The notes beneath the pieces are model-generated. The model saw only the letters and a list, made by a program, of their open reading frames with translations. It searched no databases and was not told the origin of the DNA. Positions 21,531 through 30,585 of a DNA stretch of 64,000 nucleotides are shown here, piece after piece. Position numbers and translations under genes: made by a program. Every line of letters starts with the position of its first letter. Position 1 is the stretch's first letter. Source of the DNA: Streptomyces tsukubensis (GTDB lineage Bacteria > Actinomycetota > Actinomycetes > Streptomycetales > Streptomycetaceae); NCBI RefSeq assembly GCF_003932715.1, contig NZ_CP020700.1, positions 3,246,501 to 3,310,500 on the forward strand, written 5' to 3'.

Positions 21531-24491
21531 ATGGACCGTGACAGCGGGCCTCGCGTACCGGAGCAGCGCACTCCGGCGCCCAACGAGGCCAGTGGAGCCA
21601 ACGACGCCGTCGACCTCCGTTTCAGCGTGCTCGGTCCCGTGCGGGCCTGGCGCGCCGGGCAGCCGCTCCCGCCGGGCTCCCCGCAGCAGCGGGCCCTCCT
21701 CGCCGCGCTGCTGCTGCGCGACGGCCGGACGGCGACCTCGCACGAGCTGATCGACGCGATCTGGGGCGAGGAGCCGCCGTCCCAGGCACTGGCCGCCATC
21801 CGGACCTATGCGCACCGGCTGCGCAAGGTGCTCTCCGCGTCCACCCTGGTCTCCGAGTCCGGCGGTTACGCCCTGCGGATAGAGCGGGATGCCCTCGATC
21901 TCTCCGTGGCCCAGGAGCTGGCCGCCGCGGCCGAGAAGGTCCGGGCCGCCGGGGATCCGGGCCAGGCCCGGATGATGATCAACAAGTCCCTGGGGCTGTG
22001 GGACGGCGAACCGCTGGCCAATGTCCCCGGCCCCTACGCGGAGAACCAGCGCACCCGGCTGGACGAGTGGCGGCTCCAGCTCATGGAGACCCGGCTCGAC
22101 CTGGACCTGGAGGTCGGGGCCCACGCCGAGGCCGTATCGGAGCTGACGGCCCTGACCGCCGCCCATCCGCTGCGCGAGCGGATGCGGGAGCTGCTGATGC
22201 TCGCCCTCTACCGCAGCGGCCGCCAGGCCGAGGCCCTCGCGGTCTACGCGGACACCCGGCGGTTGCTCCTGGAGGAGCTGGGCGTCGACCCCAATCCCGA
22301 GCTGTCGCAGCTCCAGGAGCGGATCCTGCGGGCCGACGCGGCGCTCGCCGCGCCCGTCGAGCACCATCCGGCGCCGACGCCGCTCGCCCAGCCCGCGCAG
22401 CTTCCGGCGACCGTCCCGGACTTCACCGGCCGGGCCGCGTTCGTCCGGGAGCTGAGCGAACAGCTCGCGACGGCCGAGGGCTCCGTGATGGCGGTGTCCG
22501 CGCTCGCGGGCATCGGCGGCGTCGGGAAGACGACGCTCGCCGTCCACGTCGCCCACGAGGCCCGCCCCCGCTTCCCCGACGGCCAGCTGTACGTCGATCT
22601 CCAGGGCACCAGCACCCGCGCCGCCGAGCCCGAAGCGGTCCTGGGCGCCTTCCTGCGCGCCCTGGGTCTGCCCGAGGCCGCCGTCCCGGACACCCTCGAC
22701 GAGCGGTCCGCGCTCTACCGCTCCACCCTCGCCGGGCGCCGGGTCCTGGTCCTGCTGGACAACGCCCGCGACGCCGCCCAGATCCGCCCGCTGCTGCCCG
22801 GCACCGCGGGCTGTGCCGCGCTGGTCACCAGCCGGGTGCGGATGGTCGACCTCGCCGGGGCGCATCTGGTCGACCTCGACGTGATGTCCCCGGAGGAGGC
22901 GCTCCAGCTCTTCTCCAGGATCGTCGGCTTCGAGCGGGTCTCGGCGGAGCGGCAGTCGTCGCTGGACGTGGTCGCCGCCTGCGGCTTCCTGCCGCTGGCG
23001 ATCCGGATCGCCGCCTCCCGGCTGGCCGCGCGCCGCACCTGGACCGTGTCGGTGCTGGCCGAGAAGCTCGCCGACGAACGCCGCCGCCTCGACGAGCTGC
23101 AGGCCGGCGATCTCGCGGTGAAGGCCACCTTCGAGCTGGGGTACGGCCAGCTGGAGCCCGGCCAGGCCCATGCCTTCCGGATGCTGGGGCTGGCGGACGG
23201 TCCCGATATGTCCCTGGCCGCGGCGGCCGCCGTCCTCGGGCTCCCGGTCCAGGAGACGGAGGACCTGCTGGAGGCCCTCGTCGACACCTCCCTGCTGGAG
23301 TCCGCCGCCCCCGGCCGCTACCGCTACCACGACCTCGTCCGGCTCTACGCCCGGTCCTGCGCCGAACGCGACGACACCTCCGAGGAGGGCGAGGCGGCCC
23401 TCGCCCGGCTGCTGGACTTCTATCTCGCCACCGCCGCCCGGGTGTACGGGATCGAACGCCCCGGCGACCGCCTCGTCGACCACGTCGGGCCGGTGAATCT
23501 CGAAGGGGTGGTCTTCGCCGACCGCCGCCGCGCCCAGGACTGGCTGTACGCGGAGGCGAACTGCCTGCTGGCGAGCGCCCGGCAGGCGGCGGGCGGGCGG
23601 CGGCTGAAGCTCGCCGCCGATCTGCTGTGGGCCGCGCAGGGGCTGGCCGAGTCCGGGGCCAACTCCAAGCTGTACGAGCTGGCCGCCCTCGCCGTGCGGG
23701 ACGCCGCCCGGGCAGCCGGGGAGCTGCGGACCGAGGCCCGGGCCCGGGTGTCGACGACCAATGTGCATCTGATCGCCGGGCGTTACGAGGACGCGGACGA
23801 CGAGGCCCGGATCGCGGCCGAGCTGGCCCGCGCCGTCGGTGACGCCGCCCCGCAGTACTGGTCGGACAACGACCGGGGCATCATCGCCTTCAACCAGGGG
23901 CGCTACGAAGCGGCGGAGGGCTTCCTGTGCAGCGCCTCCGAGGGCGCCCGGCTCGACGGCAGCTTCTCCAGCGAGGCCAGCGCCCTGTGCAACCTCTCCC
24001 GTACCCAGCTCGCCCTCGACCGGGTGCCCGAGGCGATCGACCTGGCCCGGCAGGGCGTCGCCATATACGAGCGGATCAACCACACCCTCCGGCTGGCCAA
24101 CGCCCGCTATGCGCTGGGCGTCGCCCTCACCCAGGCGGGGCGGCACGCGGACGCGCTGGAGCAGCTGGCCGAGGCCCTGGACCTGTTCGAGGCCAACCGG
24201 CAGCGGCTCTGGGAGGGCACGGCCCATTTCCGGATCGCGCAGGTCCATCTCTCGGCCCGCCGCGCGGCCCGCGCCGCCCAGCACTGCGAACAGGCCCTCG
24301 CCATCGGCTGCATCGGCGGCGACCGGATCCGGGGCATCGTGCTGATCACCCTGGGCCGGGCGCTTTCGGCGCTGGGCCAGGCGGACCGCGCCCGGGTCTG
24401 CTGGGTGGAGGCCAGATCCCTTCTGGAAGCGGCGGGAGCACCGGAAGCGGAAGAGGCCAGAGCGCTGCTCTCACCGCTGAGCACGCTCTGA
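21531..24491 (+). CDS. afsR: AfsR, global SARP-STAND regulator
   Basis: 986 residues from the ATG at 21531 (AGGGGG just upstream); S. coelicolor AfsR is 993. Order: OmpR-type winged helix (LRFSVLGPVRAWRAGQPLPP, residues ~30-110), BTAD (~115-265), NB-ARC ATPase with P-loop GIGGVGKTT near residue 330, winged-helix linker, and a TPR array to the C-terminus. The start MDRDSGPRVPEQR matches the AfsR N-terminus as I remember it. AfsR is phosphorylated by AfsK and activates afsS, stimulating antibiotic production. An afsS-like gene lies 500 bp downstream. Confidence 0.92.
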   Translation: MDRDSGPRVPEQRTPAPNEASGANDAVDLRFSVLGPVRAWRAGQPLPPGSPQQRALLAALLLRDGRTATSHELIDAIWGEEPPSQALAAIRTYAHRLRKVLSASTLVSESGGYALRIERDALDLSVAQELAAAAEKVRAAGDPGQARMMINKSLGLWDGEPLANVPGPYAENQRTRLDEWRLQLMETRLDLDLEVGAHAEAVSELTALTAAHPLRERMRELLMLALYRSGRQAEALAVYADTRRLLLEELGVDPNPELSQLQERILRADAALAAPVEHHPAPTPLAQPAQLPATVPDFTGRAAFVRELSEQLATAEGSVMAVSALAGIGGVGKTTLAVHVAHEARPRFPDGQLYVDLQGTSTRAAEPEAVLGAFLRALGLPEAAVPDTLDERSALYRSTLAGRRVLVLLDNARDAAQIRPLLPGTAGCAALVTSRVRMVDLAGAHLVDLDVMSPEEALQLFSRIVGFERVSAERQSSLDVVAACGFLPLAIRIAASRLAARRTWTVSVLAEKLADERRRLDELQAGDLAVKATFELGYGQLEPGQAHAFRMLGLADGPDMSLAAAAAVLGLPVQETEDLLEALVDTSLLESAAPGRYRYHDLVRLYARSCAERDDTSEEGEAALARLLDFYLATAARVYGIERPGDRLVDHVGPVNLEGVVFADRRRAQDWLYAEANCLLASARQAAGGRRLKLAADLLWAAQGLAESGANSKLYELAALAVRDAARAAGELRTEARARVSTTNVHLIAGRYEDADDEARIAAELARAVGDAAPQYWSDNDRGIIAFNQGRYEAAEGFLCSASEGARLDGSFSSEASALCNLSRTQLALDRVPEAIDLARQGVAIYERINHTLRLANARYALGVALTQAGRHADALEQLAEALDLFEANRQRLWEGTAHFRIAQVHLSARRAARAAQHCEQALAIGCIGGDRIRGIVLITLGRALSALGQADRARVCWVEARSLLEAAGAPEAEEARALLSPLSTL

Positions 24492-24787
24492 CGGCCCGGC
24501 GGTCCGGCCCCGGCCCCTGCGGTCCGCCGGGCCGGCCCGGCGCGGGATCCACGGGCGCGGGATCCGCGGGCATCGGCAGCCCGGTGCCAAGCGGAAGGGC
24601 GGCCGGGGACAGAACGGAGGGAAAACAGAGCGGGCGTCAGGGGGCCGCAGCGGACCCGAATCCGGGGGCGTGAAGGCGCTCGGATGCGATTTCCGGGGGC
24701 GCACTCTCGAACACGCTCGACGCGACTGCCCGGCGGGCAGCCGCGTTTCCCCTGCTGAGAGCAGTTGTGACCGCTTTCTGTCTCGAC

Positions 24788-24820
24788 GTTCATCGAATGT
24801 TTATGCCGGTCCGACATGCT
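24788..24820 (+). promoter_or_regulatory. Probable AfsR box and promoter of the afsS-like gene
   Basis: Two heptamers GTTCATC and GTTTATG begin exactly 11 bp apart (24788 and 24799). SARP regulators bind direct repeats with 11-bp spacing whose downstream copy lies 8 bp from the -10 element; here 8 bp (CCGGTCCG) separate the second heptamer from ACATGCT. This is the arrangement described for the AfsR-bound afsS promoter. The transcript would start near 24825, giving an afsS leader of about 165 nt. Confidence 0.72.
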
Positions 24821-24864
24821 CGTCAGCAGTCGATCCGTCGCAACGGGGGGCAGACGGATCACGC

Positions 24865-24950
24865 GGGACCTGCTCCTCTCCGGGGGGTCAGGAGCAGGTC
24901 CCCCGGCCTTCCGTCCGGGAACCCTCGGGGGAGTCCCCGGCCGGAAGGCC
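24865..24950 (+). promoter_or_regulatory. Two strong hairpins in the afsS leader
   Basis: Hairpin 1: GGGACCTGCTCCT (24865-24877) pairs perfectly with AGGAGCAGGTCCC (24890-24902). Hairpin 2: GGCCTTCCG (24905-24913) pairs perfectly with CGGAAGGCC (24942-24950), has inner pairing as well, and is followed by CCTTTCGTT. Both lie between the putative promoter and the afsS start at 24991, so they could act as an attenuator or mRNA stabiliser. Confidence 0.65.
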
Positions 24951-24990
24951 CCTTTCGTTATCCGGCACCGACACATGGGGGACAGGAAAG

Positions 24991-25488
24991 ATGACACAGA
25001 ACAGTTCGAACGATTTCATCGCACGGGGCGCCGCGCAGGCGCCTTCCGCGCCCGAGGGCATCCTGCCCCGCGAGCGCCACACCCCGGCGCCGCCCGCTCC
25101 GGGTCCGGTCACGCCGCCCGTCGTCCCGGCCGAGTCCGGCACCGGCACCGGCACCGGTCAGCCGCAGCCGCCCGTACCGCCGGTCGGCAACGACCCGGTC
25201 GGGGCACCGCAGGGCGAGACGAAGGCTCCGGTCCCGCCCGCCGAGGGCATCCTGCCCCGCGAGCGCCACACTCCGGCTCCTCCGGCGCCCGGCCCCGTCA
25301 CCCCGCCCACCACGTCCGAGGCTCCCGTCACTCCGCCCGTGACGCCTCCGGCCACCACGGGCGACGGCGCCCCGGCGACGGCGGACGGCGCTGCCACGCC
25401 GCCCGTCCCTTCGCCCGAGCCCACGGTGAACGAGGAGATCGTCACGATGGAGCGCCACACTCCGGCACCGCCCCGGCCCAAGGACTGA
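24991..25488 (+). CDS. afsS: AfsS-like protein with three ERHTPAPP repeats
   Basis: 165 residues from the ATG at 24991 (AGGAAAG upstream). Pro/Thr/Gly-rich, no predicted fold. Three copies of a repeat: ILPRERHTPAPP (~24-35), ILPRERHTPAPP (~87-98) and IVTMERHTPAPP (~150-161), in the style of the AfsS/sigma-like repeats I recall with TTxDNHxPAPP. Position directly downstream of afsR and behind a SARP-type direct repeat supports the assignment. S. coelicolor AfsS is only 63 residues, so this is an expanded version with long PVTPP/TGTGTG linkers. AfsS stimulates secondary metabolism by an unclear mechanism. Confidence 0.75.
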   Translation: MTQNSSNDFIARGAAQAPSAPEGILPRERHTPAPPAPGPVTPPVVPAESGTGTGTGQPQPPVPPVGNDPVGAPQGETKAPVPPAEGILPRERHTPAPPAPGPVTPPTTSEAPVTPPVTPPATTGDGAPATADGAATPPVPSPEPTVNEEIVTMERHTPAPPRPKD

Positions 25489-25490
25489 GG

Positions 25491-25516
25491 CCCAGGCCTC
25501 GGCGCCGAGGCCTGGG
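25491..25516 (+). terminator. Terminator of the afsS-like gene
   Basis: A 26-bp perfect palindrome (CCCAGGCCTCGGC and its reverse complement) starts 2 bp after the afsS stop. GGCCCCAGGCC nearby offers an alternative pairing. The rest of the 25517-25887 gap holds a triple GAGACGGCC-like tandem repeat near 25562 and an AT-rich patch near 25770, presumably the cvnA promoter; no gene is visible in it. Confidence 0.75.
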
Positions 25517-25887
25517 GCCGAAGCTCCGTCTCCGGCCCCAGGCCTGAGCCCCCCGGGGCCGGAGACGGCCGAGACGGCCAAGACGGCCAACAAAGCGAGG
25601 TACGGCCGCGGCTTCCGGGGGGAGCGCCGCGGCCGTACCGTTCCGTCCGGACCCGACGGGCCGATGACCACCACCTTTCACCAGCGAAAACAGCCATCAC
25701 AGCGTTCCCACACGTCACTTGAGTCCACTCCAACCCCATAGAGGTCAATCCCGGACATAAGTGGCCGATCATTAAAACAAGTTCACAAATTCTTCCCGGG
25801 GCCCCTCCCGCAACCGATCACTAACGGTGTGTACTTGAGCGGTCGTCGACGACGACACCAGAACCACCACCCTCCCCAGAGGTTTCG

Positions 25888-27453
25888 ATGATCGAGATAC
25901 CGGAGCTGGCCGCCGCGGGCCTGGCCGCCGGGACCCTGTCGGCCCTCGTCCTGGGAGGTGGCCTGCTGCGGGCCCGGCGTACGGGGGCCCGGCGGGCCGC
26001 CGAGATCGAGACGCTGCGGACCCATCTCGCCGTCGCCCGCGAGGAAGCCGACCGTACGGCCGGGGCCTGTACGGCCGAGGCCGCCCATCTCGCGGAACAC
26101 AGGCTTCCGGCCACCGCCACCCGTGCCGTCCACCCCCATGTCCGGGTCCCCGGCCCGCTGCGCCCCGAGGTCGCCACCGGCGAACTGGGCACAGCCCTGG
26201 ACAGCATCCTCACCGGTGTGGGCACCGCTCTCGACCAGGAGCGGAAGCGGGTCGACGCCGCGGCCCGGGCCGTGATGCGGGGGGCGACCCGAGAGGTCCA
26301 GGCCGGGCTCTACCGCCTCCAGGACGATCTCCGCGCCCTCCAGCAGCGGTACGACGACCCCGAGCTGGCCCGCACGCTCTACGCCCTCGACCACGAGAAC
26401 GAGCAGTCGCTGCGCCGGGCCCAGGTCGCGTCCGTGGTCTGCGGCGCCTGGGTCGGTCTGGCCCGTGAGGACTCGCACCTGGTCGACGCGGTGACCGGCG
26501 GACAGTCCCGGCTCGTCGGCTACGAACGCGTCGAGATCGGCAACCATCTGGAAGACGGCACCGCACTCGTCTCGCACGCCGTCGAACCCGTGGCGATCAT
26601 CGTCGCGGAGCTGCTCGACAACGCCCTGCGCCACTCCTCCTCCGACACCCGGGTCATGGTCCATCTGGAGCGGGCGCACCACGGCGTCACCGTGACCGTG
26701 GACGACGCGGGCGTCGGCATGGGCAGCGACGAACGGGCCTACGCCCAGCGGATGGCGGCAGGCAGCGAACCGATTCTCCTCTCCGAACTCGGTGATCCGC
26801 CGCGGATGGGCCTGGCCGCCATCGGCCAGCTGACCCGGCAGTTCGACCTGTCGGTGGACCTGTCGTCGCCGTCCCCCTACGGGGGTGTCCGCGCCGTACT
26901 GCTGATCAAATCCCATCTCCTCAGCCGGATCGACCCCGTCGAGCAGCCCCCGGCCGCCAGCGCCCCGCGCTCCACCCGGGGCGCCGCGGAGGCAGCGGCG
27001 CAGGAACGGTCCGGCCGCCATCTGCTCACCGATCTGCACGGACTGCCCGTCCGGCAGAGCCGCCGCCCCGCCCCGGCCGCGCCCGCCCCGGCACCGGCCT
27101 CCGGTACGCCCGCCGACCTGCCCGCCGAACGGCCCGCAGACGCGTCGGCGGATGTTTCCCCGGCCGCACCGCCGCGGCAGCCGGACCCGGCACCGGCACC
27201 GGCGGCCGAACACCCCCAGCACCACCGGCCGGAAGGCGACGCGCTCCCCCGGCGCCGTCGCCGGGTCCGGCCGGACGGAACCGACGGAACGGGGGCGGCC
27301 CCCGCCCGCCCCCGTCCCCCCGTGCGGACCCCGGAGGAGGCCGCCGCCGCCCTCGGCGCGCTCCAGGCCGGCACCGCGGCCGCACGCAACGCCGCCGAAT
27401 CCGGCGCCCTCGACCCCGGCGCCGGCCCCACCGAAGGGAACGACCCCCGATGA
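25888..27453 (+). CDS. cvnA: CvnA-type sensor ATPase of a conservon
   Basis: 521 residues. N-terminal membrane helix (LAAAGLAAGTLSALVLGGGLL), a coiled region, then a GHKL ATPase domain: VAIIVAELLDNALRHSS (N-box), VDDAGVGMG (G1), MGLAAIGQLTRQFDLSVDL. C-terminal 170 residues are Ala/Pro/Arg-rich and disordered. Conservon CvnA proteins resemble histidine kinases but form a membrane complex with CvnB, CvnC and the GTPase CvnD, acting like a G-protein-coupled switch. First gene of a six-gene operon with ATGA or GTGA overlaps at most junctions. Confidence 0.9.
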   Translation: MIEIPELAAAGLAAGTLSALVLGGGLLRARRTGARRAAEIETLRTHLAVAREEADRTAGACTAEAAHLAEHRLPATATRAVHPHVRVPGPLRPEVATGELGTALDSILTGVGTALDQERKRVDAAARAVMRGATREVQAGLYRLQDDLRALQQRYDDPELARTLYALDHENEQSLRRAQVASVVCGAWVGLAREDSHLVDAVTGGQSRLVGYERVEIGNHLEDGTALVSHAVEPVAIIVAELLDNALRHSSSDTRVMVHLERAHHGVTVTVDDAGVGMGSDERAYAQRMAAGSEPILLSELGDPPRMGLAAIGQLTRQFDLSVDLSSPSPYGGVRAVLLIKSHLLSRIDPVEQPPAASAPRSTRGAAEAAAQERSGRHLLTDLHGLPVRQSRRPAPAAPAPAPASGTPADLPAERPADASADVSPAAPPRQPDPAPAPAAEHPQHHRPEGDALPRRRRRVRPDGTDGTGAAPARPRPPVRTPEEAAAALGALQAGTAAARNAAESGALDPGAGPTEGNDPR

Positions 27454-27884
27454 CCACCCGTACCTCCCGCGACTCCGGCGACACCGCGTGGGTGCTCGAC
27501 CCGATCCTGGAGATCCCGCATGTACGGGCCGCCGTCCTGCTGACCCTCGACGGCCTGGTCTCCGGCTACTCCGACCGGCTGTCCCGGCCGTCGGCCGAAC
27601 GCACCGCCGCCATCATCAGCACCGTTCAGGGCGCCTGCCGCAGCGCCGCGGCGACCTTCGCCGACCGGGACACCGCCGAGGTGCGCCAGGTCGTCATCGA
27701 GTCGGACCACGGATACATCCTGGTCGCGCCCACCCGCCACGGCACCTGTGTCGCCGCCTACGGCGACCCCGAGGTCCGGCTCGACCTGCTGGCACACCGG
27801 GTCCACTCCCAGGTCGCCCGGCTCGGCGAGAAGGCCATGTCCGCGGCGCCCCGCGGGACCGATGGCGACGTCACTGCCGGATGA
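27450..27884 (+). CDS. cvnB: CvnB, roadblock/LC7 domain protein
   Basis: 144 residues. Roadblock/LC7 fold: VLDPILEIPHVRAAVLLTLDGLVSGYSDRLS, a central AAIISTVQGACRSAA helix and YILVAPTRHGTCVAAYGDP. Such proteins act as regulators (GAP-like or scaffold) of MglA-type small GTPases. The ATG overlaps the cvnA stop (ATGA), and the stop overlaps the start of cvnC in the same way. Confidence 0.92.
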   Translation: MTTRTSRDSGDTAWVLDPILEIPHVRAAVLLTLDGLVSGYSDRLSRPSAERTAAIISTVQGACRSAAATFADRDTAEVRQVVIESDHGYILVAPTRHGTCVAAYGDPEVRLDLLAHRVHSQVARLGEKAMSAAPRGTDGDVTAG

Positions 27885-28429
27885 CGGCCCGCCGGGGCGG
27901 CCGTCCCCTGGTCCCGGCGTATCTGTCGACGGGTGGTCAGACCAGTCCCGGTACGGACTCCCTGGAACGGCTGTCGATCCTCACGGGCCTGGTCGCACCG
28001 GGCGGCGGTACGGACCCGGACCCCGGGAACGAACCGCCGGCCCCCGAAGACCCGCACCCGGCGGGGTCGGCGGGGTCGGCGGGTACGACGCCGGTACGGG
28101 CACCGGCGCCGGATCCCGCGGACCGTAACACCCCTGACACCCCTGAGCACGGCGTGCCGTTACCGCTGCCGGCCGGTCCCGCCCCGGGACTGCCGCCCGG
28201 ACTCCCCGCGGCCGAATGGGCGCTGCTCGACATCCTCGACGGCGGTTCCCTCACGGTCGTCGAGGTGGCCGCCCTCCTCGGGCTGCCGGTGTCCGCCGTC
28301 CGCGTGCTCGCCGCCCGGCTCATCGACCGGGGGCTGGTCCGCGCCCGCCCGCCCATCCCCTGCGCAGCCATGCCCGCGCCCGATCTGTTGAAGAGAGTCG
28401 TCGATGGCCTCCGCGCCCTCAAGCTCTAG
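27881..28429 (+). CDS. cvnC: CvnC, DUF742 protein
   Basis: 182 residues starting at an ATGA overlap. RGGRPLVPAYLSTGGQT at the start and a C-terminal winged helix (AAEWALLDILDGGSLTVVEVA, VSAVRVLAARLIDRGLVRAR, then LLKRVVDGLRAL) define DUF742. A Pro/Ala/Gly-rich insertion of about 80 residues separates the two conserved parts, longer than usual. Overlaps cvnD by 26 bp. Confidence 0.9.
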   Translation: MTARRGGRPLVPAYLSTGGQTSPGTDSLERLSILTGLVAPGGGTDPDPGNEPPAPEDPHPAGSAGSAGTTPVRAPAPDPADRNTPDTPEHGVPLPLPAGPAPGLPPGLPAAEWALLDILDGGSLTVVEVAALLGLPVSAVRVLAARLIDRGLVRARPPIPCAAMPAPDLLKRVVDGLRALKL

Positions 28430-29078
28430 CCACGGCTCCGGCGGTATGCATCTGCCGGACGATACCCGCGAACTGGTGAAGATCCTGGTCGTGGGCCCTT
28501 TCGGGGTCGGCAAGACCACCCTGATCGACTCGGTGTCCGAGATCCGTCCGCTGCATACCGAGGAGCAGCTCACCGAGGCGTCGGTGGCGGTGGACGATCT
28601 CGCCGGACTCCGGGACAAGACCACCACGACCGTGGCGATCGACTTCGGCCGGATCTCCCTCGCCGGCGGCATCGTGCTCTATCTGTTCGGCACCCCCGGG
28701 CAGGAACGATTCAGGACCCTGTGGGCAGACATCGCGTACGGGGCGCTGGGCGCGCTGGTGCTGGTGGACACCCGTCGGATCGACGCCTCGTTCGAGGTGC
28801 TCGGGCTGGTGGAGGAGAGCGGTCTGCCGTACGCGGTGGCGCTGAACACCTTCCCGGACTCCCGGGACCACTCCGAGGAGGAGTTGCGGCGGGCGCTGGA
28901 CCTGGAGCCGGCGACCCCGATGGTGCGGTGCGACGCCCGGGACCGCAACGCCTCCGTCGACGCGCTCCTCGCGCTCGTCGAGCATCTGCTGACGCTGACG
29001 CCCTCCGGCGGTGCGCCGTACGCGCCGCCGGAGCACACCCTCGCCACCAGCCCCCGGACGGAGAGCCAGTCCCGGTGA
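28404..29078 (+). CDS. cvnD: CvnD, MglA-like GTPase
   Basis: 224 residues. Small Ras-like GTPase: P-loop GPFGVGKTT (~31-39), TTTTVAIDFG switch region, FGTPGQERFRTLW switch II, later ALNTF at the position of the base-specificity motif. Start ATG lies inside cvnC. CvnD is the signal-transducing GTPase of the conservon. The C-terminal tail is Pro/Ser-rich. Confidence 0.92.
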   Translation: MASAPSSSSHGSGGMHLPDDTRELVKILVVGPFGVGKTTLIDSVSEIRPLHTEEQLTEASVAVDDLAGLRDKTTTTVAIDFGRISLAGGIVLYLFGTPGQERFRTLWADIAYGALGALVLVDTRRIDASFEVLGLVEESGLPYAVALNTFPDSRDHSEEELRRALDLEPATPMVRCDARDRNASVDALLALVEHLLTLTPSGGAPYAPPEHTLATSPRTESQSR

Positions 29079-30583
29079 ACCAACCCCCCACCTCCTCCCC
29101 CGAGCCCCCGCACCCCTGCCGCACCTTCCTCACCGAACACACCAGCCACACAGGCCATACAGGCCATACCGGTCACGGCGAGGGTGTCGAGCGCGCCCGG
29201 GCCGTGCGGAGCCGGGAGCCGGAGCCCGTCCGCCTCTGGGAGGACGGCTTCGCCGCCGATCCGCACACCTACTACGCCGCGCTGCGCGCCCAGGGCCCGG
29301 TCGGCGTCGCAGAACTCGGCCCCGGTGTCCCCGCGTACGTCGTCACCGACCGCCGGGCCGCCCTCGACCTCCTCCACGACGACGCGACCTGGTCCCGCGA
29401 CCCCCGCCCCTGGGAGGCCACGGTCCCGGAGGACCACCATCTCCTCGGCATGATGCGCTGGCGCCCCAACGCGCTCTTCGCGGACGGCGCCGTACACGTC
29501 CGCTACCGGCGGGCGCTGGTCGACTCCTTCGGCCTGGTGGAGCCCCACGATCTGCGCGAACGGGTGCACAGGGCCGTCGACATACTCGTGTCACGGATCG
29601 GGCCCGCGGGCCGCGCCGATCTGGTGTCCGAATTCTCCCGCCCCCTGATGTCGCTGATCTTCAACAATCTCTTCGGGCTCCCGGACAGCTCCAGCGACCG
29701 CCTCCACACCTCCCTCGCCAAACTCATGGAGGGCGGGGAACGTTCGGCCGAAGGGGAGGCCGAATACGGCGCGTACGTCTTCGAACTCATCGCCGCCAAG
29801 ACCGCCCGGCGCGGTGACGACCTCACGAGCTGGCTGCTGGACCACCCCCTCGGCCTGAGCCGGGAGGAGGTCACCTGGCAGGTCTTCCTCTCCCTGGGCG
29901 CGGGCCACGAGCCCACCTCCAACCTGGTCTCCAACGCGCTCTCCCGGATCCTCGGCAACCCGGACTACTACACGACCCTGACCAGCGGTTCACGGCCGGT
30001 GATGGACGCGGTGCTGGAGGTGCTGCGCTACGAGACGCCGCTCGCCAACTACGGCATCTACTACGCCAGGGAATCAGTCGCCTTCCACGGGGTATGGGTA
30101 CGTGCGGCGGTGCCCGTCGTCGTCTCGTACGGCGCGCTCGGCCATTTCGCGGAACGGGAGCACGGGGGCACCCACCACCCGCACGACGCCTCCCACCTGT
30201 CGTGGTCGGCAGGTGAGCACGCCTGTCCCGTGAAGCAGCACACGCTGCTCATCGCCACCGAGGCGATCGAACGGCTGACCCAGTGGCTTCCGGACCTCGA
30301 CCCCCTGCTGCCCCGCTCCCGGCTCACCTGGCGCCCCGGCCCCTTCCACCGTTCGCTGACCGCGCTGCCCGTCCGCTTCTCGCCGCGGACACCCGACACC
30401 GAACAAGAGCGCACCCTGCGGATCCCCCGTACCCCGGCCTCCGCGGACGCCTCCCCCCGTGCCGCCCGAACCGGCACCCCGTCCGACGGCGTCCCCCACT
30501 CGGGCGCCATGCCCTCCCGTGCCGCCCGCACCGGCACCCCCGGCCCCACGCACACCGACGCACCTCACGAGTCAGGAGTCTGA
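29075..30583 (+). CDS. cvnE: Conservon cytochrome P450 (CvnE), unusual haem loop
   Basis: 502 residues from the GTG overlapping the cvnD stop. P450 fold from about residue 45: PVRLWEDGFAADPHTYYAALR, I-helix LSLGAGHEPTSNLVSNAL (lacks the canonical A/G-G-x-x-T-T), K-helix VLEVLRYETP with ExxR, and haem loop WSAGEHACPVKQ, where Pro replaces the usual Gly after Cys (~386). In Streptomyces conservons a CYP157-type P450 with noncanonical motifs occupies this place. N-terminus has a His/Thr/Gly repeat (HTSHTGHTGHTGHG); C-terminus carries two AARTGTP repeats. Confidence 0.88.
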   Translation: MNQPPTSSPEPPHPCRTFLTEHTSHTGHTGHTGHGEGVERARAVRSREPEPVRLWEDGFAADPHTYYAALRAQGPVGVAELGPGVPAYVVTDRRAALDLLHDDATWSRDPRPWEATVPEDHHLLGMMRWRPNALFADGAVHVRYRRALVDSFGLVEPHDLRERVHRAVDILVSRIGPAGRADLVSEFSRPLMSLIFNNLFGLPDSSSDRLHTSLAKLMEGGERSAEGEAEYGAYVFELIAAKTARRGDDLTSWLLDHPLGLSREEVTWQVFLSLGAGHEPTSNLVSNALSRILGNPDYYTTLTSGSRPVMDAVLEVLRYETPLANYGIYYARESVAFHGVWVRAAVPVVVSYGALGHFAEREHGGTHHPHDASHLSWSAGEHACPVKQHTLLIATEAIERLTQWLPDLDPLLPRSRLTWRPGPFHRSLTALPVRFSPRTPDTEQERTLRIPRTPASADASPRAARTGTPSDGVPHSGAMPSRAARTGTPGPTHTDAPHESGV

Positions 30584-30585
30584 GG

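Noticed and set aside
21330..24284. 984-residue open frame antisense to afsR
   Set aside because: Shadow frame: Arg/Gly/Pro-rich low-complexity composition, no domain, while the plus-strand AfsR is unambiguous.
24670..24990. In-frame upstream extension of the AfsS-like gene to 24670
   Set aside because: It would run through the promoter repeats and the two hairpins and has no ribosome site; the ATG at 24991 is preferred.
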